Source: CBDCFV01 sp963664625
GTDB taxonomy: Bacteria > Chloroflexota > Dehalococcoidia > Lucifugimonadales > UBA3495
DNA length: 64,000 nucleotides
Direction of reading: 5' to 3'
Assembly: GCA_963664625.1 (NCBI GenBank)
Contig: OY761541.1
Location: forward strand, 1,860,001-1,924,000
The notes under the pieces: model-generated
Database searches by the model: none
Seen by the model: the letters and a program-made list of their open reading frames with translations, nothing else
Told to the model about the DNA's origin: nothing
Part shown: positions 25,721-33,776 of the stretch, one piece after another
Numbering within the stretch: the stretch's first letter is position 1
Layout of the letters: the number at the start of each line of letters is the position of its first letter
Position numbers and translations under genes: made by a program

Positions 25721-26488
25721 TTAGGACCACTCCTGAGAGTCCATCCCGGGTACTCCCCATTTCCATAGGTCGCTGTAGGGATTTTGTATAGGCTTTTTGT
25801 TCTTGTAGGCTTTTATAATCAAGAACGTTCCTAATGCGATCACTCCTAATTTTATCAAGCGATCCATACCGGAAGAAGACTCTTTCAGATAGTCTGGTGC
25901 TAACAGACCACTGCTTGTTGGCGCTATGTGTGGCCTGTCCTCAGGCCAGTTCGGGCTGAGGTTGCATCGTTGTATAGGACTACTGTTCTTTATCTTATTC
26001 GCTCTTTGGGTACGCGCCTGAAATGCCTCTTCAATCCACTTTGCCAATTCAGCTTGGCTTCTGGGGTACGGGTAGAAGCGTGCATAACCGGATAGCAAGT
26101 TGACCCAAAGCCGGTCCGGGAGTATCGCGTCCTTCAGCTTGGGAGACAGAATTGCGACTAACCCGTTGGGTTTTCCTGCTACCGGCCCCTGGCGTAAACT
26201 CGCAGCAAGCTCCCAATCCACGAATTTGCGTGTCCATGTGTTCTCGCCGATTACTACGATAGTCACAGTGGAATCCTTAATATATAGCTTACGAATGCGA
26301 CGCATTATGTATTCTGGGTTACCGCTGTCAATCAAATGCTGGGATGTTTGGTCACTACCCACTGCGCGAGCTATGAATGTGTCTCGCCGGTGGTCAAACG
26401 TTCTGATGAATTCGTCCACTTCCGCTTGGTCATCATGGTGATATGGGATAAAACCCTTATGGCGAATATGCTCTGCGCTCGACATCAT
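25721..26488 (-). CDS. TIR-like (DUF1863/ThsB-type) protein with C-terminal membrane helix
   Basis: The N-terminal domain (about residues 8-150) matches the TIR-like family that includes ThsB of Thoeris anti-phage systems: KGFIPYHHDDQAEVDEF at the start, then DSTVTIVVIGENTWTRKFVD and WELAA, with W92-E93 the expected catalytic Glu position. A single membrane helix lies at about 211-227 (LIKLGVIALGTFLIIKAY), followed by a short tail. No ThsA-like SIR2/SLOG gene is adjacent. The divergent neighbour at 26724 is a trypsin-like lipoprotein. GAGGG precedes the ATG. NAD-derived signalling is known for the family, not shown here. Confidence 0.85.
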   Translation of the reverse strand: MMSSAEHIRHKGFIPYHHDDQAEVDEFIRTFDHRRDTFIARAVGSDQTSQHLIDSGNPEYIMRRIRKLYIKDSTVTIVVIGENTWTRKFVDWELAASLRQGPVAGKPNGLVAILSPKLKDAILPDRLWVNLLSGYARFYPYPRSQAELAKWIEEAFQARTQRANKIKNSSPIQRCNLSPNWPEDRPHIAPTSSGLLAPDYLKESSSGMDRLIKLGVIALGTFLIIKAYKNKKPIQNPYSDLWKWGVPGMDSQEWS

Positions 26489-26585
26489 TCCCTCTATGGA
26501 TATGGCTTCACTTGATAGGAACTAATGTTCAGTATATCAGGTGACCGGGGACACTGCGGATGATAAAGGAGCGAATTTTAGAGAG

Positions 26586-26615
26586 CATTGCAGGGGCTGA
26601 TTCTCCATCGGTATA
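26586..26615 (+). promoter_or_regulatory. Probable sigma-70 promoter of trypsin-like lipoprotein gene
   Basis: TTGCAG (26586-26591), 18-base spacer, TATAAT (26610-26615), about 108 bases before the ATG at 26724 and in the intergenic region shared with the TIR gene. Confidence 0.55.
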
Positions 26616-26723
26616 ATAATTCCCCCTGTACGCGCATGAAATCCACGCCCCATAGAATGGCTATCGGCGGATAAGGCCCAAGTGCTCCAATTCGGAGTCT
26701 CATTACAGAAGCAGGACACAAAA

Positions 26724-28133
26724 ATGGGCCGGGGAAATTATGCAAAAATCATAGGGGTTATAACGGCAATCATAGTTTTTTCGACAGGGTGTGCCACTAC
26801 CCAACCCCCAGTCACGAAAGTTGTAAACACAACGCCTGAGCCAACCGTACAAGCCATAAGAGTAACTGCAACGCCTAACCTGCCAGGGACGGTTGCGGCA
26901 TTGTCGGCTACTCTGGACGCCCCAACCGCCACTCCACTACCGACCGCCACTCCACTACCCACGGCCACACCAGTGCCTATCGCAAAAGTCATAAGGGTTA
27001 CCGCGACGCCTGACCTCCCAGGGACGATTGCGGCATTGTCGGCGACTCTGGATGCCTCAACGGCTACACCACTACCCACGGCCACTCCAGCACCGACGGC
27101 CACTCCGATTCCCACTCCAACCGCCACGCCGAGGCCAATGCCTACCCGCCGCCCTACGTCAACGCCGCGACCAACTCGCCGCCCTACTCCGACTCCAACC
27201 GTTAAAATATGGAGCGACAGGCTAATGGTGCGGACTTTGTATATACAATCATCGTCCAAGAGCGGGACTGGATTTTTTATCGTTGATCCATCGGCTAAAT
27301 CAAAAGCCTCGGCAAAGGCCAAAAATTACTATGTACTTACCAATGCCCACGTAGTTGGCTCAGACTCATCCGTGGAAATCACATGGTACTCAGACACGCC
27401 AACAGTTAGAGCTCGAGTACTCGGCAGAGATGAAAAAGCTGACGTTGCACTCCTGAATGCCCGCCCTACTGATTTCATGGAAGATGGCATAGATTATCTG
27501 CGAGACTTCAGTCCTGACATCTATGCGCAGGACAACCCTGAGTTCGGCGATGAAGTAATTGCAACGGGTTTCCCTGCGGGACTATCCGGGAATAGCGAAC
27601 TTTCCGTGACTCGCGGGGTCATCTCATCTCCTCATGTCCTTATAGATGGCGTGAGGTTCATCAAAACGGACGCCGCTATCAACGAAGGGAATTCCGGAGG
27701 GCCTTTGATGAACGCCAAAGGCCAAATAATCGGAATGAATACCCTGAAGGACAAGCAGGCGAAGTCCGACAACATCGGGTACGCTCTGGCAATGAGCGAG
27801 ATATTCAGCCGGTTCGAATTTCTCAAAAACGGCGGTGCTATCCTGCTCCCAACACTCGTACCGCAAGCACCTGTGGCAAGGTACGATGACGGCTCGTACC
27901 TTGCCATATTAACGTGGGAAGAAAATGGAGAAACATGGCATAATATAAACGATGACGAATCTCCTTGTATTGACCGAGTATGGGAAACCTATCTCGGCGA
28001 TGGACGAACGAATTATAGATGGAATAGATCATGTGAATTTGCCGGGTACATAGACAACGACCAATTTTATATAGACATCCAAGGCCAAACCTATCGAGCG
28101 GTGGAAGTTCTCTTGGATAGCCGACCTTACTGA
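26724..28133 (+). CDS. Trypsin-like serine protease lipoprotein with Thr-Pro-rich linker
   Basis: Predicted lipoprotein (lipobox IVFSTGCA, Cys about residue 22 from ATG 26724). A linker of about 130 residues follows, with ATPLPT-type repeats and a duplicated unit RVTATPxLPGTxAALSATLD, then a trypsin/DegP-like domain. Catalytic triad: His in LTNAHVVGS, Asp in KADVALLN, Ser in NEGNSGGPL. No PDZ domain; a C-terminal domain of about 90 residues of unknown fold (ESPCIDRVWETYLGDG region) replaces it. It acts outside the membrane. Divergent from the TIR gene. A second protease of this type lies at 33777. Confidence 0.88.
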   Translation: MGRGNYAKIIGVITAIIVFSTGCATTQPPVTKVVNTTPEPTVQAIRVTATPNLPGTVAALSATLDAPTATPLPTATPLPTATPVPIAKVIRVTATPDLPGTIAALSATLDASTATPLPTATPAPTATPIPTPTATPRPMPTRRPTSTPRPTRRPTPTPTVKIWSDRLMVRTLYIQSSSKSGTGFFIVDPSAKSKASAKAKNYYVLTNAHVVGSDSSVEITWYSDTPTVRARVLGRDEKADVALLNARPTDFMEDGIDYLRDFSPDIYAQDNPEFGDEVIATGFPAGLSGNSELSVTRGVISSPHVLIDGVRFIKTDAAINEGNSGGPLMNAKGQIIGMNTLKDKQAKSDNIGYALAMSEIFSRFEFLKNGGAILLPTLVPQAPVARYDDGSYLAILTWEENGETWHNINDDESPCIDRVWETYLGDGRTNYRWNRSCEFAGYIDNDQFYIDIQGQTYRAVEVLLDSRPY

Positions 28134-28332
28134 GACCGTTAAGCCCTCAAAAGCAGGCCTGAACATCTACTCGGCCTAGTACACTATGGTCATACCCCCT
28201 TGATTCGGTACTTACAGTCGAGTCCAGAACTGGATTTGGCCTTGTCTTGCTGAAGACGGGCCGTAGTACCATATCCGAGCGTTTCTTTTTCTAGGCTACT
28301 GGCCCCTTCCGGTTATCATGTGAAGTGTAGTG

Positions 28333-29787
28333 CTAGTCAAGTCCGGCTCCCTCCATGACGCCCTTCAAGTCCTCCATCGCGTCAATTTCCGGGGTATTGG
28401 AAACGGCGGGACCCCACGCCTTGGCGACTGAATCGAAGCTCGACCTGGCTTCGTCTCCCTGCCTTTGTGACGCCTGCACACGGCCCAGCCAGAAGGTGTC
28501 GCGGACCGAGTCGCGCTGCTTCAGGCGGCCCCGCAGCATTTTCTCGGCCTTGTCCCATTCCTCGGCGCGAATGTAGGTCTCGAGCATGGTATCTTCAAAT
28601 ACCTCGCGCTGGGCGTGGCTGCCGCCGATGCGCACCAGTTGAGAGAACATGGGTTCCATGAAGCGCACCGCGCCGGAATAGTCCTCCTTGGCAAAGGCGT
28701 CGATACCCTGCACCAACGGGAGGACTATGTCCTTGGTGAAGGAGTCTCCTCCGTCGGCGATTGTACGCAGTCGGTCGATCATCCGGGCCATCAATTCGTG
28801 CTCTCCGCTGCCGGCGAATGCCAACGCGGCATGAGCGTCCCTGAAAGCCACGCCTGCCCGGTCGGCGGCCGGGGCCGCCAGCACAACCACCTCATCCCAA
28901 GGCTTGGCCGGAGGTACGCCCCCGTAAATCTGCAACCGCCACATCAACGAGGCGCTGTCGTTCAAGGTAGCCATCGCCTTCGAAACCACCGATGGCCGGA
29001 TGAAGTCCTCGTAACGGTCCAGAGTTTCCCGGTACTTGCCCAAGGCCAGCTCAAACAAAGCCAAGTGCCAGGACAGATGAACGTAGGACGAGGAGGGCGA
29101 GTCGAACCCTCGCAGCCAACCGCCCAGGAAATCTTCGCCCGTGGCGGCGTCGCCCTGCTCAAAGTGGACGTGGGTCATGGAGTGACAAGCCACGGCGTTG
29201 GTGGGGTTGATGTCCAGGGACGTCTGAGCGTACCGCATCGCGTCGTCCAGTTGACCGGTCTCGTGGTGAGCAAAGGCGTACTCGGCCAGGAAAGCCCAAT
29301 CATCCATACAGTGGGGAGCGACACCCCGGAGCAAGGCGAGGTACTCCGAAGGGAAGTCGGGAGCGCCGGCGCCGCTGCAACCCAGCATGTACAAGCGGTG
29401 CGCCAGCCGCATCAGCAGCCCGTCGGTGGGAAACTCGGCCAGATGATCTTTGATCAGGGCTATGGCCGCGCGGCCCTTGCCGTTGATCCAATGGTCAACG
29501 GCCTCAATCTGCTGCCGCTCCCGCCGGGTAATTCCTGAAGTCAGCTTCAAAGCCTGGTCCATTGCCAGCCTGGCCTCTTGGGGCCGGGCCTTTTGCTGCT
29601 CGACATAGGCCATGCCGGCGTGGGCCATGGCGAACCCTTCATCCAGTTCTATGGCCTCCTGGAATTTCAACTCGGGGCCGTGGTTCTGGGAAAGGAGCCG
29701 GTCCATCCCTTCTTGCCAAGCTTCCGCCGCGGCCACCGAGTTTGTGCTGAGAGACATACCGAAACGGTCTTCTATCTTGCTTTGCAT
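28333..29787 (-). CDS. Tetratricopeptide repeat protein (TTC38-like)
   Basis: Soluble helical-repeat protein of about 484 residues without signal peptide. TPR-like segments include FQEAIELDEGFAMAHAGMAY, DDAMRYAQTSLDINPTNAVA and WLGRVQASQRQGDEARSSF. The general layout (CMDDWAFLAEYAFAHHETGQ, YVHLSWHLALFELALGKY) resembles the TTC38 family. I use ATG 29787 (MQSKIEDRFG) instead of the more upstream in-frame start at 29850. Divergent from the MFS gene. Confidence 0.82.
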   Translation of the reverse strand: MQSKIEDRFGMSLSTNSVAAAEAWQEGMDRLLSQNHGPELKFQEAIELDEGFAMAHAGMAYVEQQKARPQEARLAMDQALKLTSGITRRERQQIEAVDHWINGKGRAAIALIKDHLAEFPTDGLLMRLAHRLYMLGCSGAGAPDFPSEYLALLRGVAPHCMDDWAFLAEYAFAHHETGQLDDAMRYAQTSLDINPTNAVACHSMTHVHFEQGDAATGEDFLGGWLRGFDSPSSSYVHLSWHLALFELALGKYRETLDRYEDFIRPSVVSKAMATLNDSASLMWRLQIYGGVPPAKPWDEVVVLAAPAADRAGVAFRDAHAALAFAGSGEHELMARMIDRLRTIADGGDSFTKDIVLPLVQGIDAFAKEDYSGAVRFMEPMFSQLVRIGGSHAQREVFEDTMLETYIRAEEWDKAEKMLRGRLKQRDSVRDTFWLGRVQASQRQGDEARSSFDSVAKAWGPAVSNTPEIDAMEDLKGVMEGAGLD

Positions 29788-29923
29788 CCCAACCCCCGTT
29801 AGTTGGTAAGATGTACCGTCGCCATAATCGGGCGACCTTCTATAGTCCAATCATTATAGCCCAACGAGCCGGACAGGGTTCACACCAACACGCGACGGCC
29901 GAGGAGTAACGCCAACACCGACT

Positions 29924-31234
29924 ATGACGATCACGGAGCGCATACGCAATTGGAGGCCCCGGACGCCGTTTTACTACGGCTGGCTGGTGATTTTTACCGG
30001 CGCTTTCGGGGGCTTTGTGGCCACCAGCGTGGCCGGCGTGGTGCTGGGAGGCATACAGGGACTGATTATCAGGGACACGGGTTGGAGCAGAATCACCATC
30101 GGGGCCACCGCCACCGTGGGCGTATGGATGACGGGAGCGACGGCGCCAATCGTAGGGAGACTGGTGGACCGCTATGGCGCGCGGTGGTTGATGCCGATGG
30201 GCACGTTGTTCATGGGCCTTTGCCTTTATTCCCTGGGAAGCGCCACCCGCTTGTGGCAGTTCGTCATCCTGGCGATATTGGGGCGGGCAATCAGCCAACC
30301 CCTGCTCATAGGCGTGGTGCCCAGGAGCCTGGCCGTCAACTTCTTTCTGCGAAGACGCAACACCGCGCTGGCCCTGACCGGGATGTTCAGGCCGGTCGGC
30401 GCCGCCATCAACATTCAAGTCATCTCCACCATCGCCGACCTTCAAGGCTGGCGGGCCGCATTCCGGTACCTGGGGTTGTTCAGCCTGTTGCTGACGCTGC
30501 CCATGGTCCTGATAATGCGGCGCAGGCCCGAGGACATCGGCCTGCTGCCCGATGGCGGCCGCGCGCAAAGCGTACCCGTTGCCCGCGACACGGCATCCAC
30601 AAGTCCGGCGCCGTCGCAAGTCTCGGAACCCGACTGGACAGCCAGCGAGGCGTGGCGCACCAAGGCATACTGGATAGTCGGTGTGTGCGCTTTCCTGGGG
30701 ACTTCCACCAATGCGGCGGTCGGGTTCAACATCGTGCCGCACTTGGTGGAGACGGCCCAATTGACTACCACGCAGGCGGCAGGCGTGTTGAGCATTGGCA
30801 CTTTCCTGTCGTTGAGCAACCTTGGGTGGGGCTACCTGGCCGACAGGTTCTCTCCGCGCGTATGTCTCGTCTGGGCGATGGCATTGGCCGCGGGGTCGAT
30901 CTTATACCTGCAAACCGTGGACTCGTTAGTCCCGGCTTATGTCTTTGGTGTCTTCTGGGGCGTAACCAGCGGCGCGTCCGGGGTGTTGATCTCGATGGTC
31001 ATCGCCCAATTCTTCGGGAGAAGCTCTTACGGCGCCATCGCAGGGACTTTCAGGCCCTTCGAGGCGGGAGGGCTGGGCGCAGGTCAAATTCTTGGGCCGG
31101 TTATCTACAATGTCTTCGGGGCTTACAGGTGGATGTTCGTCTGCGTATTGCTGGGGCACGCGCTGGCGTCGGTGCTGGCGTTGGTGTGCCGGACACCCCG
31201 GCGGCCTGCGCGAACTCGGGCAGAACGTGGTTGA
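29924..31234 (+). CDS. MFS transporter, monocarboxylate-porter-like (paralogue)
   Basis: Twelve-helix major facilitator with the same segments as the carrier at 24257: TPFYYGWLVIFTGAFGGF, GVWMTGATAPIVGRLVDRYG, RRRPEDIGLLPDGG. It lacks the additional N-terminal helix of the paralogue. Its stop is 23 bases from the convergent DUF4276 stop. Substrate unknown. Confidence 0.92.
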   Translation: MTITERIRNWRPRTPFYYGWLVIFTGAFGGFVATSVAGVVLGGIQGLIIRDTGWSRITIGATATVGVWMTGATAPIVGRLVDRYGARWLMPMGTLFMGLCLYSLGSATRLWQFVILAILGRAISQPLLIGVVPRSLAVNFFLRRRNTALALTGMFRPVGAAINIQVISTIADLQGWRAAFRYLGLFSLLLTLPMVLIMRRRPEDIGLLPDGGRAQSVPVARDTASTSPAPSQVSEPDWTASEAWRTKAYWIVGVCAFLGTSTNAAVGFNIVPHLVETAQLTTTQAAGVLSIGTFLSLSNLGWGYLADRFSPRVCLVWAMALAAGSILYLQTVDSLVPAYVFGVFWGVTSGASGVLISMVIAQFFGRSSYGAIAGTFRPFEAGGLGAGQILGPVIYNVFGAYRWMFVCVLLGHALASVLALVCRTPRRPARTRAERG

Positions 31235-31257
31235 CCTCCCCTTCCCTTCGTAGACGG

Positions 31258-31932
31258 TTAAAGAGACTCCAAAATGCCAAGCCATGCGTCGAAATGTTGG
31301 CACTTTGTCCGGAGGGTATGCAGCCCGATCCTCTCCGCGGTGATGGGTCCCGCCGATACCTTGCTTCTTGGATACGCTGGAATCTCTTCCGCAATTCGTT
31401 TCGACGGTGCTGAATCAGGGCCATCATCAATCAGTTCCGGTGACCTGAACCCGTTCACCAAGCGGACAAGTCTCTGAATCCCCACACGGTTCTCGTTAAA
31501 TTGCGCGTCGAGCTTCTGAGGGTCAGCCAACAACAGCGCCTCGAATTCGTGAAGCTGAATATACGGAATGAAACGCGAATCGGACACATTTTTGCGCAGC
31601 GAGTCCTCCGGAATCGTTACGCGCTGGTATGAGTCTTGTAAACGGGCGGCCTCTACGTAACCCGGGAAATCATGCGGCAATCCATACAGGTCAAACATGG
31701 TTGTGAATCTGGCGTCAGCGTTCTGGTCTTCCAGCATCCAGAGCGTTACGTCTCTTCTGGCTTTCTGATAGCTGAGGATACCCCCACGATATTTGGTACC
31801 GCCCTTACGCCTCGTCTCGACACAACGGGCCTTCACCCAGATGGAAAATCTCTCCAAGTGCGGACGCAGGGTCTGATTTACGAAAGTCTCTTCCGTCTGT
31901 CCTTCAACGATGAAATGCAGCCTTACGGCCAT
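31258..31932 (-). CDS. DUF4276 family protein, TOPRIM-like, partner of AAA ATPase
   Basis: 224-residue protein starting MAVRLHFIVEGQTEETFVN, the acidic VEGxTE motif of DUF4276 proteins, which resembles the first TOPRIM motif. FDLYGLPHDFPGY and IPYIQLHEFEALLLADP are further conserved blocks. ATG 31932 shares one base with the ATPase stop (TGATG), so translation is coupled; an upstream in-frame start would overlap the ATPase gene and is rejected. AAA plus TOPRIM-like pairs include known phage-defence systems such as PARIS (there with DUF4435) and OLD/GajA; a nuclease effector role here is inference. Confidence 0.85.
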   Translation of the reverse strand: MAVRLHFIVEGQTEETFVNQTLRPHLERFSIWVKARCVETRRKGGTKYRGGILSYQKARRDVTLWMLEDQNADARFTTMFDLYGLPHDFPGYVEAARLQDSYQRVTIPEDSLRKNVSDSRFIPYIQLHEFEALLLADPQKLDAQFNENRVGIQRLVRLVNGFRSPELIDDGPDSAPSKRIAEEIPAYPRSKVSAGPITAERIGLHTLRTKCQHFDAWLGILESL

Positions 31933-33041
31933 CACGGCCGCCCTCCGATTACGTTCTTCTCCCACAACTCGGAAAGCGAATATTCTTCGAGCCATCCACT
32001 CAAAGAGTCGGGGTCCAAACGCTTGAGAGTGGAACTACGACCGTCGCGTTCGACGACGACGATGTCCTCCGGCTCGAAGCAATCAACCAGCGGCATGGAC
32101 TGCGTAGCGACAATGACCTGTATCTTGGTCGATAAAGCGCGTATCAATCCCCCCACAATGTTAATGGCGTAAGGATGCAAGCTGAGTTCCGGTTCATCGA
32201 GAATGAGAACATCCGGCAGGTCCTGTTCCGGTTGAAGCAGCAGCGTAACAAGCGCAACAACCCGCAACATTCCGTCCGACGCTTGCGGCACGCCGAACAC
32301 TTGATCGCTATCCCGTTCGCGCCAACCCAAGAGAAGACTGCTGTAGTCCGGTTGCAATTCAAAATCGGAGAAAAACGGAAGGATTAAGCGGATGGTGTCC
32401 ACAATTCGCTGGTAGCTCCTGCCATCGTTCTCCTTCAAGCGGTGCAATACCGGCGCGATATTTGCCGCGTCTTCCTTCAGGGACCGGTTATCGTACATAG
32501 ACCACTTGCCCCGGATGCGAGCGGTATCCGAAGTGTTGTGAAATTGATATACGACGATTCTCTGTAGGAGAATTCGAATAACGCGTGCGGTGGTGTCCCC
32601 GGAAGCTGCTCGGTCAAGTAGCTGCGGAGAGCGGTGACCGGCTCCGGTCTCGGACCAATCTGCGACGGTAGGGAAGCCAAAGCGCGAGAAACGATATCGC
32701 TCGTCGGCGAAAATCAGTGCATCTCCGGCCGCATAAAACAGGCGAAAGGCGTACTGGTTCTCACCATCATCGGTCCAAATGGTTAGTTCGGTTTCAATCG
32801 CGCGGGTCTGGGCTGGGCCGTCGTGCAAAAGCTTGCTGGCGCCTCCCTGTTGACTCACGTAAAGGGGAAGATTATCTGGGTCGGCCAGCGCCCAGCTCAT
32901 CATGCGGAAGAAGGAGATAAAGTTGGACTTGCCAACGCCGTTTGGACCTATAAGAGCCGTCAAAGGGCCAGGCTCGAAATTAACCAGCGATCTTATAGTC
33001 TTGAAACCCTTGAGTGTTATTCTGTACAGCCGGTTACGCAT
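31932..33041 (-). CDS. AAA family ATPase (AAA_21, SMC/OLD-like)
   Basis: 369-residue ATPase: MRNRLYRITLKGFKTIRSL then Walker A LIGPNGVGKSN, Q/D loop region in the middle, signature-like QASDGMLRVVAL, Walker B DVLILDEPELSLHP and the His-like VIVATQSMPLVD. This is the RecF/OLD-like ATPase type that commonly precedes a DUF4276 or TOPRIM gene. Probably the sensor/regulator of the downstream protein. No reverse transcriptase or methylase genes nearby. Confidence 0.9.
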   Translation of the reverse strand: MRNRLYRITLKGFKTIRSLVNFEPGPLTALIGPNGVGKSNFISFFRMMSWALADPDNLPLYVSQQGGASKLLHDGPAQTRAIETELTIWTDDGENQYAFRLFYAAGDALIFADERYRFSRFGFPTVADWSETGAGHRSPQLLDRAASGDTTARVIRILLQRIVVYQFHNTSDTARIRGKWSMYDNRSLKEDAANIAPVLHRLKENDGRSYQRIVDTIRLILPFFSDFELQPDYSSLLLGWRERDSDQVFGVPQASDGMLRVVALVTLLLQPEQDLPDVLILDEPELSLHPYAINIVGGLIRALSTKIQVIVATQSMPLVDCFEPEDIVVVERDGRSSTLKRLDPDSLSGWLEEYSLSELWEKNVIGGRP

Positions 33042-33119
33042 TCTTGGTCCGCCTTTACTATCTCATCCCGAAAGTTACTTCATGAGTATCTCAAATTCCG
33101 AATCAGGAAGCGTCCTCCA

Positions 33120-33752
33120 CTACCCCGAGGCCGCCAGTTCCTGGAACACTTCATGCCAGACTTCATCGGTGCCTTGGCCCATGCCGTTCCGGTGGGTGAT
33201 CACTCCGCGGGAGTCGAAGGCGATCTTGGTTGACTGGATGGTCACTTTGAAATCCTCCAGCAGGGGGCCCAGCGGTATGGCCACCGGCCAGGGATAACCC
33301 CTTTCGACGCGGAATTCCTCGAACATATTGATGTCTTCGCCGGGAAAGACCCCCACCGCATAGAAGGAGACATGCTCAGCGTATTGGGGGTAAATCTTTT
33401 TCAACCGCTGCAACTCAGCGGTGCAGACCCCTCAAGTGGTGGCAAAGAAGAACAGAAAGGTGGGGCGGCCATTGTCCATCAATTGTTCCGACGAAATAGT
33501 CACGCCGTCCACCAATCCCAAGGTGAAATGCGGAATACGGTCGCCGACCTCGGCGCCGACCTCGATTCCCTCGATGGGAATGCGATGCACCTCGCCCGGG
33601 GTGGCCAGGTTTATATCCACCGTGGGCGTAGCTATGGGCGACGGCACAGCTACGTCTGCATTCCGGGGCGCATCGGCCTCGGAGCAGCCTCCCATAAAAA
33701 GTCCGGCGGCCAGAAGCCCGGCCAAAGTAGAGAAGAGAACTAATTTCTTCAT
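33120..33752 (-). CDS. Redoxin lipoprotein, probable selenoprotein with UxxC active site
   Basis: One frame of about 210 codons interrupted only by TGA at 33434-33432. It starts MKKLVLFSTLAGLLAAGLFM with lipobox FMGGCS, then a TlpA/ResA-like redoxin domain. Just before the TGA come PTFLFFFATT; just after come GVCTAELQRLKKIYPQ. Read as selenocysteine (U107), this gives TT-U-GVC, exactly where family members have the CxxC redox pair. Coding similarity continues to the stop at 33120 (VSFYAVGVFPG, STKIAFDSRGVITHR with the usual redoxin strand). A bSECIS-like hairpin starts nine bases after the UGA. A nonsense mutation is the alternative; no ribosome binding site is seen for a separate second half. 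Confidence 0.82.
33404..33434 (-). promoter_or_regulatory. Putative bacterial SECIS element with its UGA
   Basis: After the UGA (33434-33432) come nine bases GGGGUCUGC, then a perfect seven-base stem ACCGCUG / CAGCGGU (33422-33416 with 33410-33404) closing a five-base loop AGUUG. A short stem 9-12 bases downstream of the UGA with a GU in the apical loop is the pattern recognised by SelB in bacteria. Confidence 0.75.
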
Positions 33753-33776
33753 GGACCTGCCCCTTTCATCACAGGT

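Noticed and set aside
25721..33041. A complete Thoeris system
   Set aside because: The TIR-like gene is present but no ThsA-like SIR2/SLOG or other known effector is found in the neighbourhood.
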